Positions 1 to 8,243 of a stretch of DNA of 64,000 bases are shown here, piece by piece. This DNA comes from Blautia sp. AF19-10LB (GTDB lineage: Bacteria; Bacillota; Clostridia; Lachnospirales; Lachnospiraceae). The notes beneath the pieces are model-generated. The model saw nothing but the letters and a program-made list of their open reading frames with translations. It made no database searches and was not told the origin of the DNA. The stretch lies in NCBI RefSeq assembly GCF_003461245.1, contig NZ_QTWS01000005.1, forward strand, positions 62,001 to 126,000. Reading direction: 5' to 3'. A program made the position numbers and the translations under genes. The first letter of the stretch is position 1. Every line of letters starts with the position of its first letter.

Positions 1-657
1 CGTATCATCTGTCACAACAGTACCTGCCAGACAAGAAGCCTCAACACCTGTCGGAGAAACCAATGCCCAGTTGTTCTGATCAATATATACAAGAACTCTA
101 ATAGCACCTGCTAACTTTTTGTCAGAACCAGTAGATACTGTCATGCTATCAACTTTCAGATTTGTAAACTGTCCGTCATATGTACCAGTACCAATATAGA
201 ACTGATTCAGAAGTGCATAGTCAGCAGTAACAGCTGCAGTTGGATCACCTACAGCAAAACGAGTACCACTCTTTTCTGCTGCATTTTCTTTTTCTTCAGC
301 ATAAGCAGATTCAAACTGATAAATTTTTGTATCTGCATTTTCTTTAGAAACATTAAAGTTCTTTGCCCACTGTGCTGGATAAAGTGCAGCGTCTTCATAT
401 GTCTTTCCAGTTCCAACTTCTTCGGCAGCAGTTGCTGAAGATGTAGAAGATGTACTTGTTTTCTTTGTATCAATTACCAGATAAGCAGAGTTACTCTGCG
501 CACTGATATTTGTTGTTGTAGCTTTTACATTATTATTACTTACAAACCAAGCATATGTACTTGATCCGAGCGCTACAGCGGCAACGCATACCATGGCAAC
601 AGCTGCTGCCATCTGTTTTTTCAGCGCTTTTACGCTGTTGTTTTTTGTTTCGTTCAT
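1..657 (-). CDS. TasA/camelysin-like exported surface protein (3' end outside window)
   Basis: The first 219 residues are visible; the gene continues past base 1. The start is ATG at 657, with an AGGAG-type ribosome site just upstream. A short basic N-terminus is followed by a membrane segment (about residues 17-35) ending in SSTYAWF. This is the hydrophobic-then-A-x-A-W/F pattern of proteins cleaved by SipW-type peptidases. The mature part is rich in Thr, Ser, Ala and Asn, has no visible cysteine until near residue 210, and carries a Glu/Ala-rich stretch around residues 85-125. It is the last gene of the operon and has its own structured leader, which suggests separate control and perhaps high expression as the major fibre or matrix subunit (inference). 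No exact family can be named without a profile search. Confidence 0.75.
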   Translation of the reverse strand, partial: MNETKNNSVKALKKQMAAAVAMVCVAAVALGSSTYAWFVSNNNVKATTTNISAQSNSAYLVIDTKKTSTSSTSSATAAEEVGTGKTYEDAALYPAQWAKNFNVSKENADTKIYQFESAYAEEKENAAEKSGTRFAVGDPTAAVTADYALLNQFYIGTGTYDGQFTNLKVDSMTVSTGSDKKLAGAIRVLVYIDQNNWALVSPTGVEASCLAGTVVTDDT

Positions 658-682
658 ATCATTCTCTCCTTCGTACAGTTTT

Positions 683-820
683 GGGAATTTCCTGCAGTTA
701 GAATTCTTTTTTGTATTTAGATCAAACTCCCACCGGGCCCGGTTAGGAGAGTTTCCCTCTACCGTTTCCGGTGAGGCTTTCAGCTAACCACAAAATCTCT
801 TCCCTGCCACGGGAATTCCC
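683..820 (-). promoter_or_regulatory. Structured RNA leader upstream of the last TasA-like gene
   Basis: The 209-base gap between 867 and 657 folds strongly when read on the minus strand. GGTTAG (784-789) can pair with CTAACC (741-746) around two hairpins: ACCG-GAAA-CGGT with a GNRA-type loop (761-772) and AGAG-GGAAA-CTCT (748-760). GGGAATT near 814-820 can pair with AATTCCC near 683-689 to close the whole domain. An alternative hairpin uses the palindrome ACCGGGCCCGGT at 731-742 region. Mutually exclusive stems suggest a riboswitch or attenuator. I could not match it to a named class; a c-di-GMP sensor is only a guess from the nearby PilZ gene. Confidence 0.45.
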
Positions 821-866
821 TCTGTAATATATATAATCGGCGGTTGTGGCACCGGTTATAACGATA

Positions 867-1874
867 TTATTGATTTCTTCTGGTTTTCCAGGTTACTTCT
901 TTATCTGTGTAATAGCTGTCATTTGGAGCTTCGTTTCCTGCTGCATTGATCGGCTTGTTCTTGTTCAGGGTATCCTTAATATCCGTCACAAATTTCCACA
1001 GGAGACTGGTGTCATCGTCGAAGTCTGTGTCGATGTGCATGCTCATCTCCACACTGCCTCCGATAATAGAGTCTACACATTCCGAATCATCACCCTCCAT
1101 CCAGATGACAATGGTATATTTATCGACATTTCCTACAAGGAAGCTATCTTCCTTATACTCGCATACGACATCGTCTGACAAGAAATTTGTGCAGTCTTTC
1201 TCAGGTTTTCCATCTTTTGCCGGTTCTGCATAGATCATTTTGTCTCCGTTTCGCCATACTGCGATACGGACAGCGTTCTCGGCTCCCTTGGAACAGGAAT
1301 CCAGAGTGATCCTGGCCTTATAACTCAGGTCGATCTTTCCTGCATTTCTGACAAAATATGTATATGCCATATAGTTCTTGCCATTGTGTGCACCTTCATG
1401 ATCGTCCAGGTCATCTGGAAGATCTTCGATCGAAATATTCGTGGCATCTTTGACCATGGCTGCGGTAAGTCTCGCAGTTGCACCCTTGAAATCACCATTG
1501 TCAGCAATGCTGATACCTCTTCTGTACATTTCCAGACGGTCAAGATTGATCGTGAAGTTACCCATTTTTTCCTGCATAAACGCAGCAGCAAACAGAACAC
1601 CGACCGTAGCAAGCATTGCAAGCAGAGCAAGATTCAGTTTATCCAGTCGAAGCAGTGCCGCTCCGATCTGCCGCCGTTTCCTGTGAGGCCGGTACATACT
1701 GACGATCTTTTCCGGATCGACATCTCCGCCCTCCTGCTCCATCAGGGCTTCCAGTTCCTCAATTCGGATGATCTGGTCCGTCTTTGATTTTTTCTTTTTG
1801 AAAAAACGCCGTCTGTTCTTTTTTTCTGCCTTGTTTTCAAGTTTTTTTATCTTTTTTTCGGTTTTCTTTTTCAC
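867..1874 (-). CDS. Membrane protein with TasA-like external domain
   Basis: 335 residues, starting at GTG 1874 in a GTGA overlap with the PilZ gene, so translation is probably coupled. Residues 1-65 are very basic (Lys/Arg-rich) and cytoplasmic; one membrane segment lies at about 73-98; the rest should be outside. Unlike its neighbours it lacks the A-x-A-W/F cleavage pattern after the membrane segment, so it may stay anchored. The external part carries IVIWMEGDDSECVD near residue 260, the same motif found near the C-terminus of the four upstream TasA-like proteins. It is probably a membrane-bound assembly base or anchor for those subunits (inference). No named family was recognised. Confidence 0.7.
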   Translation of the reverse strand: MKKKTEKKIKKLENKAEKKNRRRFFKKKKSKTDQIIRIEELEALMEQEGGDVDPEKIVSMYRPHRKRRQIGAALLRLDKLNLALLAMLATVGVLFAAAFMQEKMGNFTINLDRLEMYRRGISIADNGDFKGATARLTAAMVKDATNISIEDLPDDLDDHEGAHNGKNYMAYTYFVRNAGKIDLSYKARITLDSCSKGAENAVRIAVWRNGDKMIYAEPAKDGKPEKDCTNFLSDDVVCEYKEDSFLVGNVDKYTIVIWMEGDDSECVDSIIGGSVEMSMHIDTDFDDDTSLLWKFVTDIKDTLNKNKPINAAGNEAPNDSYYTDKEVTWKTRRNQ

Positions 1875-2554
1875 AGTTTATACCTTTTCTTTACGTATGC
1901 CACGTAATCCTGCATATCCTGACATTCCTGCTGGTCTGCAAATCTTAACTGGATACCTGCTACGAAGCGGAACGGGCTGCCTTTCGGCATTTCCCTCGTC
2001 CAGCAGATGACTCCCACGACTTCTCTGGAAGGCTGTCCTTCGGCTGCCGTTCCAAGTCTTGGAAGGGTGAAGATACAGGACTCTCCTACTTCAAACCAAC
2101 GGTTCATGTATACCGCAAGACCGTTGTTGGAGATATCCATGGTCTGTCCTTTTTCCTTATCCACTTCTCCCTCGGAATTCAGTTCCCAGGTATCCTGCAT
2201 ATAGGTAATCGGAAGCTCAACTTTCATACGGACATCCATACGTTTGATGAACTGTCTCTGTTCTGCCACACGTCTGACTTTGAGATAATGTCGGATTCCT
2301 TCTTTTACAACATCATCCACGTATCCGGCAAGAATGTTGCTTTCCTCTCCTTCGGTATATTTAAACAATAATTTCTGGCTTTCATCCGGCACAAGCCTCT
2401 TGCCGTCCACCATTGGGGCAGATACCAGAAATGCTGATTCGTCCAGTGCTTTATTAAATGTGCAGAGCATATTGAACTGAGGCTCCTGCCCTACCGGTAC
2501 GTCAAATGCAAGCTGCATTTTGGTACCTTTCTTCAGTTGTATACTTCCTGCCAT
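1871..2554 (-). CDS. PilZ-domain c-di-GMP receptor (YcgR-like)
   Basis: 227 residues with an AGGAGG site before ATG 2554. The N-terminal half (about 1-95) resembles the YcgR N-terminal beta domain. The C-terminal half is a PilZ domain with both c-di-GMP signatures: RMDVR at 105-109 (RxxxR) and DISNNG at 140-145 (D/NxSxxG). No membrane segment is visible, so it is cytosolic. YcgR-type proteins change partner activity on binding c-di-GMP; here the likely partners are the operon's ATPase and membrane proteins (inference). It is the only visible second-messenger input to this export locus. Confidence 0.85.
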   Translation of the reverse strand: MAGSIQLKKGTKMQLAFDVPVGQEPQFNMLCTFNKALDESAFLVSAPMVDGKRLVPDESQKLLFKYTEGEESNILAGYVDDVVKEGIRHYLKVRRVAEQRQFIKRMDVRMKVELPITYMQDTWELNSEGEVDKEKGQTMDISNNGLAVYMNRWFEVGESCIFTLPRLGTAAEGQPSREVVGVICWTREMPKGSPFRFVAGIQLRFADQQECQDMQDYVAYVKKRYKL

Positions 2555-2581
2555 GTTATTTTCCTCCTAATAAATCCTGTT

Positions 2582-3208
2582 TTATTGTTCTTTATCTGAA
2601 GAATTTTCTTTCTGTCTTTTTTCCTGGATCTCACGGATTGCTTCTCTGACCGCTGCCTCTTCCTCATCTTTGGCAATCTTACCTGCCAGTCTGATAGTCC
2701 GAACCAGATTACTGATGAGGATCACTGCGAGTGGTATGAGGATCACTGGTATGAAAACAAGCGGATTCGCTACCAGACGTGCGAGTTTTCCAAGTGCCAG
2801 GGACGACGCGACTACCTTTCCGATCAGAGCCTCGGAATCGGTTCCGTACTGGTCAGGGATATTGTTCGCATCTCCCTGTGTTGTGTATTTCCATTCCGTT
2901 CCATCCTGCTCTATTGCTATGACTCTGTGCGTATTTACAGCACCATCCAGCGCCGGGTCTGCGGAATAAAAGGAAATAACATCTCCGACCTGGATCTGTG
3001 ACGGATCGGTTTTCTTTACAAGGATCAGGGTGTCTGTATCATAAGAAGGCCGCATACTTCCTGTCGTGATACGAAAGACCGTATACCCTCCAAGATTCGG
3101 AGCCTCCCCCTGTTTTGTAAAGACTACCAGGCACAGAACCACGACTGCCGCCGCAATGATCATTACGGAAATAATATTTATCAATGTCAGAAAAAATTTC
3201 TTTATCAT
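2582..3208 (-). CDS. sipW: SipW-type signal peptidase I (first copy in locus)
   Basis: 208 residues of the ER/archaeal type of signal peptidase, which uses a Ser-His pair rather than Ser-Lys. Ser51 lies in TGSMRPSY, His94 in VNTHRV, and the conserved GDANN follows. There is an N-terminal membrane segment (about 8-30), a second one near 145-170, and a charged cytosolic tail rich in Glu, Lys and Arg. In Bacillus subtilis SipW processes TasA and TapA, and the neighbours here have the matching YAWF pattern. The start overlaps the upstream stop (ATGA at 3205-3208). Confidence 0.9.
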   Translation of the reverse strand: MIKKFFLTLINIISVMIIAAAVVVLCLVVFTKQGEAPNLGGYTVFRITTGSMRPSYDTDTLILVKKTDPSQIQVGDVISFYSADPALDGAVNTHRVIAIEQDGTEWKYTTQGDANNIPDQYGTDSEALIGKVVASSLALGKLARLVANPLVFIPVILIPLAVILISNLVRTIRLAGKIAKDEEEAAVREAIREIQEKRQKENSSDKEQ

Positions 3209-4947
3209 GAGTTGCTGTCATCCTCGTCTGTGTTTTTGCGGTCACGGCGTTCCTGTAAACGCTTTACAATATAATGGGAAAGGCTGGCAGACTCTGCTTT
3301 TTGCAGGGCTTTCTGCATCGCTGCCTCGGCTTCTTCCTGCTTGCGTCTGGCTTCTTCGATCGCTTTGGCTGCCTCGCGCTGTGCTGCGGCAACGGCTGCC
3401 CGTGATTCTTTCTTTGATCTCGCTGCCGCGTCTGCTGCTTCTTTTCGGATCCTGTCGATTTCTTCTGATGCAGCTTTCTGTTTCTTTTCTTTTTCTTTGC
3501 GGGAGTTTTTTGCATCCTTTTCTGCTTTTTCTGCACGATCCAGTGCTGCTGTCAGCTCCCGTTCTTTCTCTTTTCGCACAGTGTCAAGTATCGTCTGGAG
3601 ATTCTCGACAGAACGCTTTGCCTCTGCCTGCGCAATCTCTATTGAATTTTTCGCCTCAATATCTGCTGCTGCCATCGCAGCTTCTGTTTCCTGGCGGACT
3701 TTCTGTTCGTTGTGGAGTTGTTCTTCCAGTTCTGCCCGCTCCTGCTCCATCTGCATTCTGGTCTGCTCCAGGAATTCCATCTGCTGGTTCAGGGAGTCCA
3801 TCTGAAATTCCAGTTCTGAGAGGGAACGTTCCAGTTCTTCTCTTCGATTCGTTTCTTCTTCCAGTTTCGCCTCTGCATCCAGCTGCGCCTGTGTGACTTC
3901 TTCTACAAACACCTGTCGGATCTCAACATCCGGGATATTTCTGTCCTCTACGATCTGTTCCTTGATCTCTTTGACAAATTTCGGCTTAACAGGTTCCCGC
4001 TTCTCTTTGGCAAGCTCTGTCACATTTCTCTGGTCAGATTCCAGAAGACTCTTGAATACGGTGTAATTTGTGATAAAGTTGATGTACATCTGCAGGAGAT
4101 ATTCTTCATCGAACTGTAACGCAGAATCCTGTTCCTCAATGGTATATCCCACTTCATCATAGCTCTCAATGAAGTGCCATAGTTTGTAACAGGTGCGGTA
4201 ATCCGGATCTTTCATCATAAGGTTGGTTCTCTGGATCGGGCTTCGCACCTTGGCACAGCCGTTCATGATATCGCAGAAAGAACTTGTCCGCAAAGTCCTT
4301 GACAGTCTTCGTACACGGTCGATCCTTTTGAAGAGGTCCATATGGTCGGTGTCGTTTTCGACATAGCTCTGACGGTTTTTGATCGTCATTTCTACCCTAT
4401 AGGAAATTTCTTCGTAAGCATCATCGATCTTACTCTCCATGCTCATGACATTACAGGTTTCATCTCCTGTTGACCAGAAGATTACATCTGTTCGCTTGTC
4501 CACAAATGCAAATAGCCGCTGGATCAGATGATATACGAAGCGGTTTTCATACAGATCATAGCTTTCTTCGGTCGTGACATTGAGGATCCTGGTCGGCTGG
4601 ATCTCTCCTGCTGCATTTTCTGTGATGAACTGCGTATGCTGGCTTAAGTGCCGCACACTGTCAGCCGTAATCTTCTTGGCAAGTGCCACCGGTACTACTT
4701 CTTCTGAGGTGGCAATAAAACGACGTGGTTTATCCACAATGTTAAAAATAGCTTCGATTCCTTCCTCTACTACGGTGAGCCATTGCTCATCGATCACTTT
4801 GTGGAGAATCCTGTTTTTCTGCTCGAGGGTATTGTCACCTGCCTGAACCATCTCAAACAGATACTGGAAGTACCGGTCATCCTCAAGAGCCTCGCCAACC
4901 TGATTCGTATATTTCTCATATAAATCACTGATTGTTGTTTCTGCCAT
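3205..4947 (-). CDS. DUF2357 (McrC-like N-terminal) protein with long coiled-coil tail
   Basis: 580 residues, directly after the McrB-type ATPase gene. About residues 70-330 match the DUF2357 pattern found beside McrB-family ATPases, including YDLYENRFVYHLIQRL near 130-145. From about 355 to 560 the protein is a long Glu/Lys/Gln/Ala heptad coiled coil. I see no PD-(D/E)xK nuclease motif, the part that makes McrC-like proteins cut DNA. That argues for a scaffold or partner role for the ATPase rather than restriction. No signal peptide or membrane segment is visible. The family call is from motif memory and should be checked by profile search. Confidence 0.7.
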   Translation of the reverse strand: MAETTISDLYEKYTNQVGEALEDDRYFQYLFEMVQAGDNTLEQKNRILHKVIDEQWLTVVEEGIEAIFNIVDKPRRFIATSEEVVPVALAKKITADSVRHLSQHTQFITENAAGEIQPTRILNVTTEESYDLYENRFVYHLIQRLFAFVDKRTDVIFWSTGDETCNVMSMESKIDDAYEEISYRVEMTIKNRQSYVENDTDHMDLFKRIDRVRRLSRTLRTSSFCDIMNGCAKVRSPIQRTNLMMKDPDYRTCYKLWHFIESYDEVGYTIEEQDSALQFDEEYLLQMYINFITNYTVFKSLLESDQRNVTELAKEKREPVKPKFVKEIKEQIVEDRNIPDVEIRQVFVEEVTQAQLDAEAKLEEETNRREELERSLSELEFQMDSLNQQMEFLEQTRMQMEQERAELEEQLHNEQKVRQETEAAMAAADIEAKNSIEIAQAEAKRSVENLQTILDTVRKEKERELTAALDRAEKAEKDAKNSRKEKEKKQKAASEEIDRIRKEAADAAARSKKESRAAVAAAQREAAKAIEEARRKQEEAEAAMQKALQKAESASLSHYIVKRLQERRDRKNTDEDDSNS

Positions 4948-4968
4948 CGTTTTATCCCCTTACTGCGA

Positions 4969-6624
4969 TTAATACAAATTCTGGATTCTTCTCAGATATG
5001 ACTTGCTGTCTTCCATCTCTGCTTTTCCAAATGTTTTGTCAATGTAGTTGATCAGACCTGTGATCTCATCTCTTACAAAGGTAACGTTCATACTTTCAAA
5101 TTTCTTGAGTACTTTACGTGCAATGATGTAGTCCATACCGCCAAGTTCTGTGCCACCACAGGCAACATAGACCGGGATAAAGTCGTACATCTGCTTCATA
5201 ATACGGTTTCCGAAAGAAAGCTTGAACCTGGTAACCAGGTAATTGTCCATCTTCTGCAGCTTCTCCAGGGATTCCTCGCTGATCGGATGTTCTGTTTTTG
5301 CTTTCTGGAACAGGTACTGAAGATGCTCTGCTGTGATATCGCAGCGAGGCTGAAGTTCACATTCAAAAGCATCTGCTCTTTCATTCAGCTCAATCGGCAT
5401 AGCACGGTCATAAACCTTATCCGTGATCGTAAAGGTGGAGTCATCGTTGTTTGCGGTTCCGACAAACCAGGTAGCGGTGCTTACATGGATCTTGCCGCCT
5501 TCCATTTTGACAGGATCTCCCTCCCATGCCGTCGGCACAAGGTCAAGTACCCACTCATCCTCGTTCGGCATTTCCAGTACGGAAAGCATCTCTGCAAAAT
5601 AATACTCGATACGTGCAAGGTTCATCTCGTCGAGTACGATCAGAGTCGGGTCCGGACGATAATTTGCCTCATACAGTGCACGGAGAAATTCTGTCTCATT
5701 AAATCTCTTTGAAAATTCGTTAAAATAACCAAGGATCTCTGTACGGTCACGATAGGACGGCTGTACAGATACGATCGTTGCCGGGTTTTCCATATATCGG
5801 CTGAAGGAATATGGAAGACTTGTTTTACCGGTACCGGAAATACCTTCGAGGATCAGAAGCTTACTTGCTGCCATACCTGCAACAAATCGCCGGATGATCT
5901 CAGGTGTATAATACAGTTTCATCTGGCTTGCGGCAAAAAGTCTGTAGCCCTCTACGAATTCTTCCAGTGTGATATCATTGTTATACTGCGGATACTGGAA
6001 AGCTGCATATTTCTGATCGACAAGTGTAAGTTTCGGGAAACGGTGTTCTACGGTTTCTCCCGGGTCAGAAGAAACTACTGCACGTACAACAGGTGCTTTC
6101 TTCGGATCGTCAGTTCCCGAGATGATCGCAGCAGCTCCTGCTTTTGCTGCCGCTCCCTGTACAGCCTTGCCTGGATCAGTAACGTTTCCAACACTTGGAA
6201 TCACATCATCAGTCAGTGCAGAAGCTCCCATATATGGAATTCTCTCTGTGCCTCCCATGGCATTTACCTTGAGGGCAAGTATGCTGTTCTTCTCTTCCAT
6301 CAGATCCAGCACCTGCTTGTTCAGTCTTCCGATTTCTCTGTACAATGCCGCATTGTCTGATTTGTCAGCCTTTAACTGGTAATTCAGAATCGCCCTGCGG
6401 ATCAGAAGCAGAATGATCACGATCGGAATTGCCGCAAGAAGGATCATTAGCAGAACCGAAAGAACTTTGCCTACAATGCTCAGCGTCGGGAAGTAAGTTT
6501 TGAAAATCACAAAATATTCAAACCAGCCGGTAACGAACACTTTGGCAAAAGCCACCAGCCAGGTTACGATGTTGTAAACGACCTGTGAAAGAACCTCAAA
6601 TGCAAACTTCAGGAATTCGCTCAA
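4969..6624 (-). CDS. Membrane-anchored McrB-type AAA+ ATPase
   Basis: 551 residues, probably starting at TTG 6624 (GGAGG ten bases upstream; TTGA overlap with the preceding stop). Two hydrophobic segments (about 10-33 and 48-76) should anchor it in the membrane, followed by a linker to about 200 and an AAA+ domain. Walker A is GISGTGKTS near 261-269. Walker B runs into LDEMNLARIEYYFAEML near 331-347, the hallmark of McrB-family GTPase/ATPases. McrB normally drives a nuclease; here it sits among export genes, has membrane anchors, and is paired with a nuclease-less DUF2357 protein. A role in assembling or remodelling the surface subunits is inferred. Confidence 0.8.
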   Translation of the reverse strand: MSEFLKFAFEVLSQVVYNIVTWLVAFAKVFVTGWFEYFVIFKTYFPTLSIVGKVLSVLLMILLAAIPIVIILLLIRRAILNYQLKADKSDNAALYREIGRLNKQVLDLMEEKNSILALKVNAMGGTERIPYMGASALTDDVIPSVGNVTDPGKAVQGAAAKAGAAAIISGTDDPKKAPVVRAVVSSDPGETVEHRFPKLTLVDQKYAAFQYPQYNNDITLEEFVEGYRLFAASQMKLYYTPEIIRRFVAGMAASKLLILEGISGTGKTSLPYSFSRYMENPATIVSVQPSYRDRTEILGYFNEFSKRFNETEFLRALYEANYRPDPTLIVLDEMNLARIEYYFAEMLSVLEMPNEDEWVLDLVPTAWEGDPVKMEGGKIHVSTATWFVGTANNDDSTFTITDKVYDRAMPIELNERADAFECELQPRCDITAEHLQYLFQKAKTEHPISEESLEKLQKMDNYLVTRFKLSFGNRIMKQMYDFIPVYVACGGTELGGMDYIIARKVLKKFESMNVTFVRDEITGLINYIDKTFGKAEMEDSKSYLRRIQNLY

Positions 6625-7433
6625 GACTCTGTACCCTCCTCTTTGGTCTGGTCATCGCCGGAATCGCTCTGACCCTGCTGTTTTCTGGCATCTGCAAGTT
6701 CTTTTTCTGCTTTGGCACGGATCGCTTCTGCTTCTTCACGCATTTTTCTTGCTTCTTCCAGTGCTGCTTTGGCTGCTTCTGCCTCATTCTGAGCTTCAGA
6801 AGGTTCCGGTCTCTGTGCTGCTGCTTTCTGTGCGGCCTCTTCCTGTGCGATTGCTGTTTCTCTGGCAGTCTCTACTGCAACTGCTTTTTTGAGGCGGATA
6901 GCGATCATGATCAGATTGTAAACCTGATAGATAAAGAACAAAAGCATCGGAAGTACGATCACGATCAAAAATCCCATGCTGCTGGAAAGGAAATCCATGA
7001 CTTTTCCTGCCTTTGGCAGATCTCCGACATATTTACCTACAATATCACCATCGGAAATGATATGTGCATCTGCTATACCATTGTTGTTATCACCGAGCGT
7101 TGTATAGCTTCTTGTGTCTCCAACTGTATCGATTTTCTGGATACGGTGGGTATTCAGTGCATATTCGTTATCAATGATCGTATGGAAACAGATGATATCG
7201 CCTTCTTTGAGGGTGGATGTGTCACATTTTTTGATAAAGATCAGGTCTCCTGCACTGAATGTCGGTGCCATGGAATCTGATTTTACGACAAGCGGGGTAT
7301 ACCCCAGAAGGCTTGATACATTCTGATTGTCTCTTGTTGCTATTGTTGTGAAGGCATACAGCGCGGCTACCAGTATTACCAGCCACAGCAATACGCTGAT
7401 CACAATTGTTCCCGTTTTCTTTAATGCTTTCAT
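6621..7433 (-). CDS. SipW-type signal peptidase I with coiled-coil tail (second copy)
   Basis: 270 residues. The catalytic part again has Ser54 (KSDSMAPTF) and His96 (LNTHRI), plus the later GDNNN. Membrane segments lie at about 8-30 and 150-172. It differs from the other SipW in a cytosolic C-terminal tail of some 90 residues, rich in Ala, Glu, Lys and Arg, that should form a coiled coil. That tail may dock to the coiled-coil DUF2357 protein or the ATPase (inference). It follows the four TasA-like genes, so it is the likely processing enzyme for them. Confidence 0.88.
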   Translation of the reverse strand: MKALKKTGTIVISVLLWLVILVAALYAFTTIATRDNQNVSSLLGYTPLVVKSDSMAPTFSAGDLIFIKKCDTSTLKEGDIICFHTIIDNEYALNTHRIQKIDTVGDTRSYTTLGDNNNGIADAHIISDGDIVGKYVGDLPKAGKVMDFLSSSMGFLIVIVLPMLLFFIYQVYNLIMIAIRLKKAVAVETARETAIAQEEAAQKAAAQRPEPSEAQNEAEAAKAALEEARKMREEAEAIRAKAEKELADARKQQGQSDSGDDQTKEEGTES

Positions 7434-7454
7434 AGTTTCTTCTCCCTGGTTATT

Positions 7455-8243
7455 TTATTTATTTTGATCATCTGTTTTATCCCCGGTAAATCTCAGCCGG
7501 ATTGAATAATCAGATCCTCTCAGTTCATCTGTACACGCCTCATCAGTTCCTTCCATCCAGATATGGACTGTTACTGCTTTGTCCACTCCTTCTTTCAGAG
7601 AAAACATGGCATTGTCTTCGTTTATCTGCATTGTGGAAGCTTCCGGAAGCCCGAATGTCTTTGCTGTACCTTCTGTGCTGCTTGCGCTTCCCATGCCCGG
7701 ATCGTAATTCCATATCGTTCCGTCTGTGAAAAAAGCAATTCGCATGGATTCCGGCAGTGCTGCATTCTCTGACATGACCAGCGTTCCATCCTCTGCACCG
7801 GAGCTGCTGTTGGCACTTGTAAGGTGGACGACCATATCCTTGGCTGCCATAAAATGAAGCGTAAATTCAAGATATGCTCCGCTGGTGTTTTCGACTGTTG
7901 TGCCATTCTCATAGGAAAAAGTCTCATAATCGGTTGTTGTCACCGGTTCCAGCGGGGTTGTTTCCATGGAAAATCCCTTTTCCTGCTGGATCCTCGCCGC
8001 GATCTGCTCAAACGAAAGAGTCTTTACATACTGGTCGATCGTGCTGTGCGGATCAAGATCCATTCTCAGATCAGCATCTGTCACGATATCCAGACTCATG
8101 GTCTTTACTTTTGCCCTGTCCGCAATGGAAAACCAGGCTACCGTGGCTGCTGTAACTGCGACCAGCGCCAGCAGAACCAGCAAAACTGATGTATACAGCC
8201 TGCTTCGGACTGTTTTGTTGTTTTCTTTTTTGTTCATGCTCAT
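7455..8243 (-). CDS. TasA-like exported protein D
   Basis: 262 residues, starting in an ATGA overlap with the previous gene. A basic N-terminus and membrane segment (about 16-38) end in TVAWFS, a SipW-type cleavage pattern. The mature domain ends with VHIWMEGTDEACTD near residue 230, then a beta-rich tail (RLRF). The first cysteine of the shared EGCDxxC motif is Thr here, so one cysteine is unpaired within the motif. It is predicted to be a surface or fibre subunit; its exact role is unknown. Confidence 0.75.
   Translation of the reverse strand: MSMNKKENNKTVRSRLYTSVLLVLLALVAVTAATVAWFSIADRAKVKTMSLDIVTDADLRMDLDPHSTIDQYVKTLSFEQIAARIQQEKGFSMETTPLEPVTTTDYETFSYENGTTVENTSGAYLEFTLHFMAAKDMVVHLTSANSSSGAEDGTLVMSENAALPESMRIAFFTDGTIWNYDPGMGSASSTEGTAKTFGLPEASTMQINEDNAMFSLKEGVDKAVTVHIWMEGTDEACTDELRGSDYSIRLRFTGDKTDDQNK

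Noticed and set aside
593..1787. Plus-strand reading frames opposite the export genes
   Set aside because: They lie antisense to well-supported genes, have no ribosome sites and show no protein-like features.
3205..6624. A standard McrBC type IV restriction system
   Set aside because: The ATPase is membrane-anchored, the partner shows no nuclease motif, and all neighbours are export genes.
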